DNA from: Fonsecaea monophora
Lineage: Eukaryota > Ascomycota > Eurotiomycetes > Chaetothyriales > Herpotrichiellaceae
Length of the DNA stretch: 64,000 nt
Assembly (NCBI RefSeq): GCF_001642475.1
Contig: NW_019174014.1
Coordinates: 80,091 to 144,090, forward strand
Direction of reading: 5' to 3'
Positions 1 through 11,999 of this stretch are shown piece by piece (positions within the stretch are counted from its first letter, which is position 1; the number at the start of each line of letters is the position of its first letter). The notes under the pieces were generated by a model. The model was given only the letters and a program-made list of their open reading frames with translations. It did no database searches and had not been told where the DNA came from. Position numbers and translations under genes: made by a program.

Positions 1-718
1 GCATGTTGTTGCGCGTGGATTGCCAGTCCAGCAGAGACAGTGGCATTATTGGACGAAATGATAGCTCTGGCGAAAGGCGAATAAGCGCTGGGTTGGCCGC
101 GTGAAGTTCAGAGGTCGGGAAGAACCAGACGAACAATAGACTTTATGAACCCTGGATGCAAAGTAGCTACGTACGGATGATGCGAGTACTCATGCTTACC
201 GGAGTGGGAGGGTCCTAGAAGCCGCCCAGCGCATATGATGTGATGTGAGACGGGGAAAGTCCTCGTCCAAGTCTATTATTTATGGTGCAGTTGTGCAGTT
301 GTGCAGTTAATAGCGCTACTAAATAAATTCGGGGCTCGATCTGTTGCAGGGGTTCGGATCCTTTTTGGGGGGTCGAGATGGCGCAGGGCCAAACTGCGGG
401 TAGTGCGGACGTTGACGACCACATCGTACTTCATCCACCATCTCTAATCAACACGAGGCTGGCTCTGCTCAGCAGTCGTATTCTTGTTGAAGACGGGAGA
501 TAGTCAATGCTGACTCTCGTGTCCTTTGACTACTGTGGTCCGTCCTTGTGAAATGTGGTCCTCTCGTCGGACAATGACTTGTTGATTTAGACCAGTGTTC
601 CCCGAATTGAGTCGTCCCTGGTCCTCCTCCCTACGACCCTGCCCGCACACCGTTTCCTGTTGCATTCAGCGCGCAGGCCTCGCGCCGCGTGGATGCCGCC
701 CGTCTCTTACCTGTCACC
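1..718. other. Left-edge intergenic region and APL3 upstream region
   Basis: No convincing gene is seen. Short open frames here lack family resemblance. The right part must hold the promoter and 5' leader of the AP-2 alpha gene that starts at 719. Confidence 0.5.
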
Positions 719-3659
719 ATGTCGTCGATGCGCGGTCTCGTCCAATTCATAGCCGACCTCCGAAATGCCCGGGCGAGAGAACTGGAGGAGAAGCGAATCA
801 ATAAAGAACTGGCCAACATCCGCCAGAAATTCAAGAGCGAGAAATTGGATGGCTACCAGAAGAAAAAATACGTCTGCAAATTGCTCTACATCTACATCCA
901 AGGGTACAACGTCGACTTTGGACACCTGGAAGCCGTTAACCTGATCTCCGCAACCAAATACTCCGAGAAGCAGATCGGTTACCTGGCCGTCACCCTATTC
1001 CTGCACGAGCAGCACGAGCTCCTGCATTTGGTGGTCAACAGTATCCGAAAGGACCTGCTGGATTACAATGAACTCAACAACTGTCTGGCTTTGCATGCAG
1101 TGGCCAATGTGGGTGGTAGAGAAATGGGCGAGGCGCTCAGTGCAGACGTCCATCGGCTGATGATCTCCCCTACCTCCAAATCCTTTGTCAAGAAGAAGGC
1201 CGCCTTGACGCTGCTCCGGCTCTACCGAAAGCACCCGGCTATAATTCAAAGAGAGTGGGCAGAAAGAATAATATCACTGATGGACGATCCTGATATGGGT
1301 GTGGTGCTCTCTGTCACTTCTCTCATCATGGCTCTGATTCAAGACAACCCGGAGGCATACAAGGGGAGCTATGTCAAGGCAGCTCAGAGACTGAGAAAGA
1401 TTGTCATTGAGAACGACATCTCGCCGGATTATTTGTACTACAAAGTCCCTTGCCCGTGGATCCAAGTCAAATTTCTAAAGTTGCTGCAATATTACCCTGC
1501 TTCAGGTGAGTACGACACCATTTCCCATCCTCGTCCGAGCGATTCTGACTTCAGAGTAGAAGATTCGCACATACGCGATATCATTCGCGAATCACTGCAG
1601 GCCATCATGCAAGCAGCTACAGAGGCGCCCAAAAATGTGCAACAGAATAATGCTCAGAATGCCGTATTGTTTGAGGCCATCAACCTTCTCATCCACCTTG
1701 ACACAGAGCACCAGCTCATGATGCAGATTTCTTCCAAACTGGGAAGATTCATTCAGTCGCGTGAAACTAACGTGCGGTACTTGGGTTTGGATGCCATGAC
1801 CCATTTTGCTGCCAGGTCCGACACTCTGGATCCCATCAAACGGCACCAAAATATCATCATCAGTTCGCTGCGAGACCGAGATATCAGCGTTCGGAGGAAG
1901 GGCTTGGATTTGTTGTACAGCATGTGTGACACGACCAATGCCCAACCTATCGTCAATGAACTGTTAAAGTACCTGCAAACTGCGGATTTCTCAATACGCG
2001 AAGAAATGACGCTCAAGATTGCGATTCTAACGGAGAAATACGCCACTGATGCTCAGTGGTATATTGATATCTCCCTGAGACTGCTGGCCATGGCTGGGGA
2101 TCATGTCAGCGACGAGGTCTGGCAACGCGTGGTCCAGATTGTCACCAATAACGAAGAACTGCAACCCTACGCAGCACAGCATATCTTTGACTATTTGAAA
2201 ACCGACAATTGCCACGACACGCTTGTCAAAATTGGAGGTTATATCCTTGGAGAGTTCGGCCACCTAATAGCCGACAACAAAGGATGTAGTCCGATCGAGC
2301 AACTGATGGTGCTACAAACCAAGATGCTGTCAGCCCCCGATCCCACAAGGGCTCTGCTCCTGTCGACATTTGTCAAGTTCGTCAATTTGTTCCCAGAGAT
2401 CAAACCACAGTTGCTCCAGATGTTCCAGTTCTACAGCCACTCGCCCGACTCAGAGTTGCAACAGAGGGCATGTGAATACTTGACTATTGCGACTCTACCG
2501 ACTGATGACCTACTACGAACCATTTGCGACGAAATGCCCCCGTTTTCTGAAAGAGCCTCCATCCTCCTGCAAAGGCTGCACAAGAAGAGTGCCGGGATCA
2601 GCGAAAGGAGAACGTGGGTGGTTGGCGGCAAGGACGCCAATGCCGACGAAAAAGAAGTTTTGCTGGCCCAGCAGACAGGGCTCAAGCGATCCTTTACCAC
2701 TATCGTTAATGGGGCAACTGGAAATATGAATGGCGCTGCAGCCACACCGGGACAGAATGGAACGACCAGTGCTGCAAAGGACCTGGAAGGACTGGATATG
2801 AACGGCCATGACGATGACGTGAAGTCTTCCAGTCTCACGAGCACGGTCCATCTTTCGCCAGACTGGGAGATCGGCTATGACAACCTGTTCTTTGCCGACG
2901 AAGGTGTCTTGTACGAGGATCCCCAGATTCAAGTCGGCATGAGGGCAGAGTATCGTGGTCACCTCGGGGTGATCAAGCTGTACTTCACCAACAAGGCCTC
3001 ATTTTCAGTTGGCTCCTTCACGACCACTGTGGATAACAAATCGGCCCCCAGCCTCAAAATTGATAACAAGAACCTCCCTGATTCAACAGTCAGTGCAGAC
3101 TCGCAAGTCCAACAGACCATTGTGTGTACTTCGGTCGCGCCTTTCTCGGAAGCGCCCACCATCCGCATCTCATATCTCGCCGGAGCCCTGCAGGGATATA
3201 CTCTGAAGTTGCCAATCCTACCCCACCGGTTCATGGATCCATCGGAACTCTCCGCGGAGGATTTCTTCAAACGTTGGCGGCAGATTGGAGCGGGCCCCCT
3301 TGAAGCGCAAAGTACATTTGGCATGCGCAATCCTTTAGCGCCAATGAACGACCAATTTGTCCGCGAAACCGTTGCAGGATTCCGTTGGCGCCTCCTGGAC
3401 AACGTGGATCCAAATCCAAAGAACATTGTTGGATGTGCGGTGTTGCAGTTGGAGAAGGGAAAGACGGGATGTCTACTCAGACTAGAGCCCAATCATCAGC
3501 AAAAGGTATGATTCCCAAGGAGCGCTGTCCTTTGTACATGATCGAGACTGACCTTTTATTTAGATGTTCCGCGTCACTATTCGTGCGACGCAGGAAAAGG
3601 TTCCTGAAATCCTGTTGAAACTCATGCACGAACGACTTGCTAGAGGGCCTCCAATTTAG
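719..3659 (+). CDS. APL3: AP-2 clathrin adaptor complex, alpha subunit
   Basis: Large subunit of the AP-2 adaptor, which links clathrin, cargo and PI(4,5)P2 at the plasma membrane during endocytosis. I read exons 719-1505, 1560-3505 and 3564-3659, giving about 942 aa. The N-terminal adaptin solenoid (about residues 1-590) begins MSSMRGLVQFIADLRN and contains the basic KKKYVCKLLYIY stretch expected in the lipid-binding region. A Gly/Asn-rich hinge (about 640-700) precedes the C-terminal ear domain. The ATG at 719 is chosen because family similarity starts there; an in-frame ATG at 689 would add ten unrelated residues. The 54-nt intron 1506-1559 is in frame and stop-free, so it is easily missed; removing it restores the family sequence YYPASEDSHIRD. 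The last exon encodes the conserved end MFRVTIRATQEKVPEILL. Known from family: function. Inferred: exon ends. Confidence 0.95.
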
Positions 3660-3926
3660 GAGCAGCCTCGACTCGTGTCACCAGCATCAGCATTAGCAGG
3701 TCCGGGTATTCAGTCCTTTTCAGCGCCTGTCGTATGGTGTTCAGCGGCCCAGGTGGAGCGGGTACAGCATGCATTGTCCTCACGGGTGACATATAATTTG
3801 AGCATCTTCTTGAACATCAAAATAGCATGATGCCGTTCTTCCCTTTCTTTTTCCCCTGTGAGTGGTCAAGCTCACCGTTGGCCACAAGGTCATGAGATCC
3901 AAGCCCTCTCGTATGATGGAATGCTC

Positions 3927-4904
3927 TTACTTCTTCTCTTGTCCCGTATGTTCTAACACTGTAGCCTCTTTCTTTGGAGGGCGTTCCCCAAATATCGTAC
4001 TCCCTACCCGCACCTCACTACTACCCAACCTGACTGCGCTCTCAAAGTCCTCGGACATGCCCATGCTCAGCTCCAGTTCATCCTTGTCCTGCAGCCCCAG
4101 ATCTGCGGCGAGTCGGTCGCGGGTGGCGCGGAGGGTGAGGAAGTCCTCGTTTTCGGTTTCCGCGGTCGTGGCCTTTGACCGCGCGATGGCGCCGATGGTC
4201 ATGAGCCCCTGGAGGTGCAGGTTCGGACACTTTGTGTGGTCGCGGACGAGTCTGGTGAGGGAGACCAGCTCCGCCGAGTCCGGGTGCAGGCCGCTCTTGG
4301 ACTCCTCGCCCGACGTGTTGACCTGGATGAAGACCCTCAGCTTCTCCTCCATGCCCGTGTCGGCCATGACCTGACGCCAACGGTCGCCGTGTTCCTTTTG
4401 TAATCGCTCGTTCCGCTCCGCGCGGCCTTTGTTCAAGAGGTTCGCCTTCTTCTCGCTGTCGACGCTCTCGACCGCCCACAGGTTGTCCACGTCCCTCGTC
4501 ACCGGTACGCACTTGTTCGACTGCAACCCGCCGATGAAGTGCCACTTGATCGTCTTAGGCAGCAGTCTCGACTTTTCCACCAACTCCTGCACGTAGTTCT
4601 CCCCGAAATGGTCGTGGCCTTGCCCTTGCGTCCCACCGCTGGCCGCGGGGGACGAGGTGTTTTCAGGCGCCGGCGCCGGACGATGAAGGGCGAGAATGTC
4701 AGAGGCAGGCTTCAGCTTCGATACAGCAACGACCCGCACAGGAGCTGCGGGCGGAGGACTCGTGCCTGCAGGCAAGGAAGCGCACCATGCGCCATGGACT
4801 CGTTGCTGGACGGAAGTGAGGTTGTGCCAGAGGGCGGATGCGCGTTGTGGGTTTATGGAAATTTTCATGTCTGATGGGACTTCGGCGTCGTTTGTAGAGC
4901 TCAT
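3927..4904 (-). CDS. YggS/PLPBP-family pyridoxal 5'-phosphate homeostasis protein
   Basis: Single-exon 325-aa protein with the alanine-racemase-type TIM-barrel fold of the YggS/PROSC (yeast YBL036C) family. This family binds PLP and buffers vitamin B6 but has no known catalytic activity. The PLP-binding lysine is in VVAVSKLKPASDI (about residue 64). Other family blocks are HFGENYVQEL, KWHFIGGLQSNK, FIQVNTSGEESKSG, LQGLMTIG and the C-terminal MGMSEDFESAVRLGSSEVRVGS split across the phosphate-binding end. It is longer than bacterial members (about 230 aa) because of an N-terminal extension, a Gly/Ser/Pro-rich insert near residues 78-95 and an insert near 150-180. The gene is convergent with APL3, 267 nt away. 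The start is the first ATG of the frame. Confidence 0.92.
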   Translation of the reverse strand: MSSTNDAEVPSDMKISINPQRASALWHNLTSVQQRVHGAWCASLPAGTSPPPAAPVRVVAVSKLKPASDILALHRPAPAPENTSSPAASGGTQGQGHDHFGENYVQELVEKSRLLPKTIKWHFIGGLQSNKCVPVTRDVDNLWAVESVDSEKKANLLNKGRAERNERLQKEHGDRWRQVMADTGMEEKLRVFIQVNTSGEESKSGLHPDSAELVSLTRLVRDHTKCPNLHLQGLMTIGAIARSKATTAETENEDFLTLRATRDRLAADLGLQDKDELELSMGMSEDFESAVRLGSSEVRVGSTIFGERPPKKEATVLEHTGQEKK

Positions 4905-5397
4905 TGTCGTATTGACTAGTTATCTAGGTCGCTTGGTCTATTCGAGAAAAATGAGGGCGATCCACGATAAGCTGCAGAGGTTGAAGATCAGGGATTCATG
5001 TACATTGTATATGCTTCCTGGCGATAATGTAGTTTGTACCTCCGCCGGATACCACGTCATTGTTTCGATTGGAATCCGCGGCACAAACTCGCTCAACTAT
5101 TACTGCACAACACATCAAAATATTAACGTGAAAAAGTCCTCATTCATTAAACGGGGTATCCTCTCGTGGTGCCAGCCTGTCTATCAACATCATCAACCCA
5201 TTGTCTATGGACCCCGCAGCATATGCAAAATCCTAGTCAAACTTCCATATGGCAATCGAGTCCTAGTCTATAAGTCATTTTCCCACATGCCCAGTCTATC
5301 GTCTAACGTCCATGGTCGAACGGCGTGCATATCCATGGTATGGTCAAGATTTCGTGTGAAGAACGCCAACGCTATGAATTCAACCGTCTTACCACCC
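4905..5397. promoter_or_regulatory. Intergenic, upstream region of the YggS-family gene
   Basis: 493 nt between the start of the YggS-family gene and the stop of the New1/Elf1 gene, both on the minus strand. It must hold the promoter of the former and the 3' end of the latter. No further feature is recognised. Confidence 0.4.
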
Positions 5398-8300
5398 TTA
5401 TTCGTCGTCTGAATCAGGTGGGTGAGGTGTCCCAGGAGGTTTATTGAGCCATTCGATACTGGAAATCAAACCATTAGCACATGGTACAGAGACTGCTCGG
5501 GTAGGGTCAGAACTTACTGTCTCAGTCTTCTCCTCACTTCCCTTTCCTTCAACTGCGCCCTCGTCATCTTCTTTTTCTTCTTCGCCTTGAACTTCATATC
5601 GCTGTTGTCTTCGACGCCTGAGTTGACGGCGGAAGCGGTGGCGCTGGACACCGCGGAGCTGACATTACTGGACCCCGGGCGTGAGTCTTCAAACCGGTTC
5701 AGGTCGATAGCAAGGTGACCTTTGTGCGTCACTTTTCCGTTGGCCACATGCCACTGTTCCGGACACAACGCTCCAACAAATTCTTCGTTATGACTGATCA
5801 TGACAACGCCACCCTTGTAGTCGCGGATAGCCACAGCCAGACCACCTAGTGAATCTCGATCCAAGAAGTTGGTCGGTTCGTCGAGGACCAACAGGTGAGG
5901 GTTGTTCCACATGGCACCTGCTAGCACGACTTTCACTTTCTGGCCACCACTCAAACCCGAGATCTCGTTGTGGTTGGCGATTTCAGGATCTAGTCCAACG
6001 TCCTCAAAGTGCTTTGATATCACCTTGGGTTCGAGAATGCGATAACCTAGACCTTCACGCGATGCCTCGTGGTCATCAAACTCTTGGACCAACTTCTGAA
6101 AGCCCCATTCTAACAGGGTCTCTCTTGAGACCTGCGAGTTGAACTTGGGAAGCATGTTTCGCCATTTAACCTCGTACTGGAACGTCTTCTTGTACTTTTG
6201 CCGGCCGATCAGGTTCTCGATCTGTCTGGAACCCTTCCCATCTCCGAGGTCGATCCATTTATCCATCTGTGCCTTATCCTCAGCAGTGAGCTGCCGCGTA
6301 GCTTTCATCAAGACTTCTCGATCATCTCCATTGGCATATCTCCACTGTAGATACTGGTTTGGTGTTTTCTCCAAATGCATCTCGACGTGCTCCAATGCAT
6401 GCTGCTTGATGTATCCAATTCGTAGATTGGGATGCTTTTCCACCTTGCCCGTTTGAGGAATGGTTTCGCCAGTCAACAACTTGATCAGGGTGGATTTGCC
6501 TGCACCGTTGGCACCGATGATGGCGACTCGAGATGATAGACTTAGTTGACATGAAACGTCGGTCAAGCTAGGCTTAGATGCACCGGGATAGGTATAGCTG
6601 ACGTTCGTCATGCGGATGATAGACCGTGTGTTAGACTTGACGCCGCTGAGGATGCCAGGAGGAGGGAACTTGAATTGCACTTGCGTGGCTGATAGTGTGT
6701 AATAGCTCTTGCCTTCGGGCTTGACTTTGACGAATGCCGCGAGATTTCCAGGATAATGGACCAACTTCTTGTTCTCATAGTGATAAATGTCCGTGCATAC
6801 TGCGTCGAGGAAGCCAGAGTCGTGGGACACGATCAACGAAGTGATTTCTGTGTGCTTCTGGAGATACTCCTCGAGCCACTTGACATTCGCCACATCCAGA
6901 TGGTTGGTCGGTTCGTCGAGCAGGAGAACATCGGCCCTCATCAACATGGCCCTTGCCAAAGCCAGCTTCATCTTCCAGCCTCCGGACAACGAACCCACCT
7001 TGTGGGACTGTCGACCGTCGGGACCGGCTGTAAAGCCAACTTCGCTCAAGACTTCTGAGATTCGCGCTTTGCCTTCTTTGGCTATTTCGGGATCTTTGGA
7101 CACATATTCAAGAATGCTGATATCAGCATCCTCGCCCTGATTGTGCTCCACGAAACACGTCTTCAGGACTTCCTTGGGCGGAAAACCTTCCAATTTCCCT
7201 TCAGCAATACTCCGCATTAGAGTCGATTTCCCTGCGCCGTTACGGCCACACAGACCGTAGCGATGTCCCTTCAGAAGTCGTAGGTTAGTGTGCGAGAGTA
7301 GTAGCATACCGCCATACGCAAGCGAGAATTCGGCATTGACAATCTCGACCTCGTTCGGGTCCTCAACAACTGAAGCCCCAAATCTTTTGTGATCCTCTTC
7401 CACAAAGTGCTTCTGCACAGCCTCAGCAACAGCTGTACAGAGCTCGTCTGGTAGCATGTACTTCAGATACGGTCCAACCCGGGAGGGAATGCGTGAGAAG
7501 ACTCGAGAATTGACGTCTTCTCTAACCATTTCCGAGACATAGGTCTGGCCGGTCTTCCATACCGACATATCCTCTTTGTTGAGACCGCCTTGGGCGCGAA
7601 TTGAGCTGTCCAGGACTTTTAGAACGTCATCAGTGGTTGTTCTCGCAATTTGGCCATTGGTCACCCCATCTTTATCGTCGCCCATAGCTTTCTTCATCAC
7701 ATTGACGGCTCTGGTGGCGAGTTCTCGGACTTCGGGGAGTGACGCATTGTCTTTCACCCTTTGCACGCCAGGCTGTAATTTGGGCAGAAAGGTTCTAGCC
7801 TCGACGGGATCGTGCACGAGCTTGGTCAAGTTCTCCACGACAACTACTGTCTGGCGGAGAACTTCTTGAGATGTCGTCGGCGTGTTGAGTGATCGTTCCA
7901 GCAACGGGGTAAGAAGAGCGAGAACAGGAGAGGTGACGATGGCGACAAAGGTCGTTTGAGAAAGGGCGTGAATCGCTTTCTGGAGAGTCTGGGCGGACGG
8001 GTTTTTCATGGTGTCGATGAGCAGGGGTATCCGAGGGGCTACATCGTCGTTTTGGAGCAAAGTCGTGAGCGAGGTCATGGTCTTGGTGGCGGCTTTGGCG
8101 ACTTCAGCTTTGAGATCGTGCATACCACCCTCCACAACTGGGATAAGCTCCTTGAGCGTTTTACCCATAGAATCCCGCAATACATCCTTAGCTTGTTCCT
8201 CCTCTTTCGTGCCTGTTCCCATCTGGGCCTTGTCGGCCATCTTTCCCAAGAGAGTGTAAGCACCCACAGTGCCTTGCCATTTTCCAGTTGGTTTGGACAG

Positions 8301-8810
8301 ATAGGCCTGTAAAGCCGGGAGGAGGCCTATGACCATGGCCTCGGGTGCGAGATTCTTGAACAGTTCGTCGACGGCGTATTGCGCCGACTCACGAACTGAA
8401 GAACCCTTGTCGGCCAACCCATCGAGGACCAGATTGAAGAGGCCACCGTCCTGGATCAGGAAGACCACTTCACTCAGCGGCTGCTCACGGGGAAATCGCT
8501 CAAACATGGCCCCGAGGATGAACATGGCGCTTTCCCGTTTGGCGCCATTCTTCTTGTCTGCGGCGGCCTTTTTTATCTCTGGTATGAGGTTGTAAGAGAC
8601 AAGACCCCGAATCCCCACCGATTGGATAAGGAGGTTTGTGAGGGCATATGCAGCATCGAGGGAAGTCTGGGCGGAATTGGTGTCGACAATAGTTTTCAGA
8701 ATGCTGCTGACTTCTTCGGACGCTGGAGCGACGCCGGAAAAGTTGGACTTCGAAGGAACGACCGTCGTCGCCATTGCGGGAGCCAAGGGAGGGCTTTCGA
8801 TGTGTGGCAT
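5398..8810 (-). CDS. NEW1: New1/Elf1-type ABC-F ATPase (eEF3 relative)
   Basis: Cytosolic ribosome-associated ABC-F ATPase. The yeast homologue New1 acts in translation termination and ribosome recycling; fission yeast Elf1 was described in mRNA export. Exons 8810-5518 and 5458-5398 (59-nt intron) give about 1117 aa. HEAT-like repeats span about 40-400. ABC1 has Walker A GRNGAGKST (about 522), signature LSGGWKMKL and LLLDEPTNHLD. ABC2 has Walker A GANGAGKST (about 765), signature LSGGQKVKV and LLVLDEPTNFLD, with the chromo-like insert between its halves. New1 rather than eEF3 is called because of FDDHEASREGLGYR, SHNEEFVGALCPEQW and the tail IEWLNKPPGTPHPP ending in acidic residues; eEF3 ends in a Lys-rich tail. 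The tail lies in the small last exon. ATG 8774 (residue 13) is an alternative start. No Q/N-rich prion-like N-terminus is present. Confidence 0.9.
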
Positions 8811-9571
8811 TACTTTGCACCTGAAATTCCGTGCAGCGCGGAACTTCTAGGTCTCCCGAAAACAAACAGTAAAAATCGAACTGGAGAAAAAAACTTGAAC
8901 ACAGAAGGCTGTACGGATCAACAAGAACGATGGTGTCGCTCCCTATGCCACCTCAGCCCGCGCAGGAGTGGAAAGTAACCCAAGGGGAAGACACAAAACA
9001 ATAGAAAAAGAATAAATTGCAGAAGCGACGAGGGGCGTGTCGGTGGAGAAGAGGAGCCTATGAGAGAGATCTGACACTGCCTGCGCCCACCAGCCGCTGA
9101 CTTCACTGGCTGCTTTGGAAGGATGGAAGATAATTTTTTTCCTTTCAGCCTTGTTTGAAATTTTTTGGGGGCACCGGCCGGATACCAGGGGTAGTTTCTA
9201 ATCGATAAGAGATAGGCGGAGCAGGGCGCTGTTGGGGGCCGCCAGAGGGGGTTGGTTGACTGACTAAGCAGCATAATATACTTGTATTATTTCCGTTGCC
9301 ACCATGGCGAAAATGATTTCGATTCTCCTCCAACACCAAGTAAACACCTGGTCATGCAGTAACTAGAAGCTTTTGGCTACAACAATATATCTACAGTGAA
9401 ATCCCCAGCTCGAAAAACATTCTTTTATCCACATCACGTCATCATATAGAAGTGAGGCATTCTCAGTGCCTGGTCTCATAAGATGGACAGACCAGCGGCT
9501 TCACAGCAGTGCTCAACAGAACAGGTGTCAAACAAGGCTATGCCCCATGATAGTGCATCAGCATCTTGTCA
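8811..9571. promoter_or_regulatory. Intergenic, New1/Elf1 upstream region
   Basis: 761 nt between the New1/Elf1 start and the stop of the methylisocitrate lyase gene, both on the minus strand. It must contain the New1 promoter and the 3' UTR of mclA. Open frames here show no family resemblance. Confidence 0.4.
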
Positions 9572-11353
9572 TTAGAAGCCTGCCTCTGTATTGCCTTCAC
9601 CCATACTCCGGCTAGAACTGCTGCCGCTTTGAATGGCGCCAATGATTCCATCGATATATGGCGCTCCACTCCACTTCTGATGAGTGAGAACATCAACCCC
9701 AAGCTCCTTCTCTCGACTCTGGACCAGCCTGACATAGGCGAGCATTCCGTCTTCCTTAAAGCCTCGCGACAGCTCCGCGCTAATCGTGGCCGTGGAATGG
9801 AGTCCGGCAAGGGAGATCAGCTGAAGCACGAAGCCTTCCGTGGCAAGATCCCATACGAATGACTTGAGCGAAGTATCGTTGAAGCCCTGACCCATCCAGT
9901 TGAACGACGGGCTCAGATTATACACAAGTTTTTTGCCAGGGTAGGCCTCACGGATCTCCCGAGCGAAACCGGCAGCTTTCGACACGCTGGGGTCGGCAGT
10001 CTCCAGCCAGAGAAGGTCTGCATAAGGGGCGAACTCAATGGCACGCTTGGTTGCAGCAGGAATGCCTGCTCGGTAATGGTAGAAACCTTCGCGAGTTCGA
10101 GGGACGTCGCAAGACCAACCCACGGGCGACTTGGTATATTGAGAAGAGAGTTTGCGGCGTGAAGAGAGGGACATGTTGCGATCTGCTTTGGTTTTGGCGA
10201 GATATTCCGAGGCATCTCCGCCTTCAGCTTTGATGTGGGCTTCGACAGCTTCGTCAAATGTGACCAGCTTGTGCTTCTTGACCCATTCAGCTTCAAACTT
10301 GTCCACTTCTGGTCCATCGGCTCCGTTCAGCTCCATCTCCTGGAGAACCTCGGCCAGCGGAGCGGTGTCTTCGGTTACACCAAGGATATACTCGTGATCC
10401 CGCACGTCGATGGCGCTGGAGAGTAGTTTGCCACTCTCCGAGTCAGTTCGGGCAATGACGAGGTTCTCGCTGCCCATCATATCCCATTGAAATCTTGCGG
10501 CGACGAGGCGGTTGATGTGGTCGCCCACAGGTACCAACACTTTTCCTGCCAAATGACCGCATTTCTTGCCCCCGTGGAGCTGGTCCTCGAAATGCACTGC
10601 CGCAGCACCATTCTCGGCGAAGAGCTTCGCCAGCTTGATCACGGCGGACAATCCACCGTGTCCGGTGTCTCCATCTGCGACGATAGGTCTCATGTAGTCG
10701 ATGTAAGGGGTCTTCTTCCGTTCTTCCGCAGTCATCTTCCGCCGTGCGTCGAAATGTTTGCGGTCGTGGAGTTGCTGAGCTTTAAACAGTCGCTGAACTT
10801 GATTAGGAACCGTGTTATAAGGATAGTCGCCGAAGTCTGCCGAAACCTCATTTGTGGTTGTGAGAACGGATGAGCAGGCCCAGCCCGATACATAGAGAAT
10901 CTCTTGGTTGGGCGCCTGCTGCGTCATCTGGACGGGATCAATTGCTCCCATGGTGTGGACTGGCTTGCCCTCGGCTGCTCTCTCTTCCAACAAATTGAAG
11001 AGTTTCCTCGCCATGAGCGAGCTAGGATATACCTGCTGCAACGTCCCTCGTTTGCTCACAACATCTTCTGGTCTGTAAGGTCTTTTGATGCCCTTGTATC
11101 TCGGTGATGCCCACCATGCCTTCACATCTTCTACTTGTTGCTTGAACAAAACGTCTTCTGCGTCGCCAGCTTTGTCCTCGGTCGAGAGAAGTTGAAACGA
11201 GTCGGAAGGTAGTGAAGTGGACACGGGAGGGTTCACTGCAGGTAACGAGGACAGATATCGGGGCATAGCTGCGAAAATTGGTTTTGATACTGTTGCTCTT
11301 GTGGTATGTCTGGCTGCGAGCCTTGGAAGGCTCCTGGGTAGGCGTCGAAGCAT
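9572..11353 (-). CDS. mclA: Mitochondrial 2-methylisocitrate lyase
   Basis: Cleaves 2-methylisocitrate to pyruvate and succinate, the last step of the methylcitrate cycle that disposes of propionyl-CoA in mitochondria. The 593-aa intronless protein belongs to the isocitrate lyase superfamily. The catalytic cysteine is in the signature KKCGH (HGGKKCGHLAGKVLVP); other blocks are IVADGDTGHGG, AVHFEDQL and LSPSFNW. The ATG at 11353 is chosen because it begins a mitochondrial presequence rich in Arg/Leu/Ser (MLRRLPRSLPRLAARHTTR). The open frame runs 59 codons further upstream, but that part looks like leader sequence. It lies head-to-head with 2-methylcitrate synthase, 646 nt apart, which supports methylisocitrate lyase over glyoxylate-cycle isocitrate lyase, usually presequence-free. 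Separation of the two paralogues rests on presequence and neighbour, not on an alignment. Confidence 0.88.
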   Translation of the reverse strand: MLRRLPRSLPRLAARHTTRATVSKPIFAAMPRYLSSLPAVNPPVSTSLPSDSFQLLSTEDKAGDAEDVLFKQQVEDVKAWWASPRYKGIKRPYRPEDVVSKRGTLQQVYPSSLMARKLFNLLEERAAEGKPVHTMGAIDPVQMTQQAPNQEILYVSGWACSSVLTTTNEVSADFGDYPYNTVPNQVQRLFKAQQLHDRKHFDARRKMTAEERKKTPYIDYMRPIVADGDTGHGGLSAVIKLAKLFAENGAAAVHFEDQLHGGKKCGHLAGKVLVPVGDHINRLVAARFQWDMMGSENLVIARTDSESGKLLSSAIDVRDHEYILGVTEDTAPLAEVLQEMELNGADGPEVDKFEAEWVKKHKLVTFDEAVEAHIKAEGGDASEYLAKTKADRNMSLSSRRKLSSQYTKSPVGWSCDVPRTREGFYHYRAGIPAATKRAIEFAPYADLLWLETADPSVSKAAGFAREIREAYPGKKLVYNLSPSFNWMGQGFNDTSLKSFVWDLATEGFVLQLISLAGLHSTATISAELSRGFKEDGMLAYVRLVQSREKELGVDVLTHQKWSGAPYIDGIIGAIQSGSSSSRSMGEGNTEAGF

Positions 11354-11999
11354 TGTTCTTGCGATATCACTGACCTCTTCTAAACATTCCAAACAATAGC
11401 AATGTGGAAATGGACGAACGGCACTCCCTTGGGTTATAGCATTAAGAAATGGCGCACCTCTATGAGCCTTGCGGACGGCAGCCCGAAATTGCTTGGTAAG
11501 AAATAAACACCTCGATCGTGGAGAAACCACTGTCGAGGGCTCTCAGAGCTGCTGGAGATGCTGGAGACAACGAGCCTCTCCCGACTTCGGGCCGCGAAGC
11601 GACGAGCTCCGGCAGGGTCTGTGGGGGGTTTTTGAGGAGAAACGGAGGGCTGGAAAGTGCCTCGGGACATCGGTTAGGCTCGGAGCTTTTGTTCATGGGC
11701 TGAGGCTGTCCACCGAAAATGCGCCTTTCACAAGGGGCTGGTAGGCTTGTCGCTAATAGCGAAGTTCGGACTTCACATTTTTTTGGTTCAAAGCAAAAAG
11801 CTCTTGCATGCCGCATTCTTGCAGAATACTGTTAGCTTTCTCGACTCTCACCTTCACCACCAGTGCTCGCACACTATCTTTTCGCGGTGTCGACATCTTC
11901 TCTCACTGCGTCCATTGAAGTCCACGAACCCCGCTCAGGAAGCACCGTCTCAGCAAACAATAGAGACACAAGCTGTGAATAGGAGGATTGTTGATTGCA
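11354..11999. promoter_or_regulatory. Bidirectional promoter of mclA and mcsA
   Basis: 646 nt separate the divergent start codons of methylisocitrate lyase and methylcitrate synthase, so promoters for both must lie here. This suggests co-regulation by propionyl-CoA-generating carbon sources (inference). No specific operator was identified by eye. Confidence 0.6.

Noticed and set aside
5398..8810. Translation elongation factor eEF3 proper
   Set aside because: Second ABC domain and C-terminal tail match New1/Elf1, and the Lys-rich eEF3 tail is absent.
9572..11353. Glyoxylate-cycle isocitrate lyase
   Set aside because: Clear mitochondrial presequence and head-to-head methylcitrate synthase favour methylisocitrate lyase; phylogeny would settle it.
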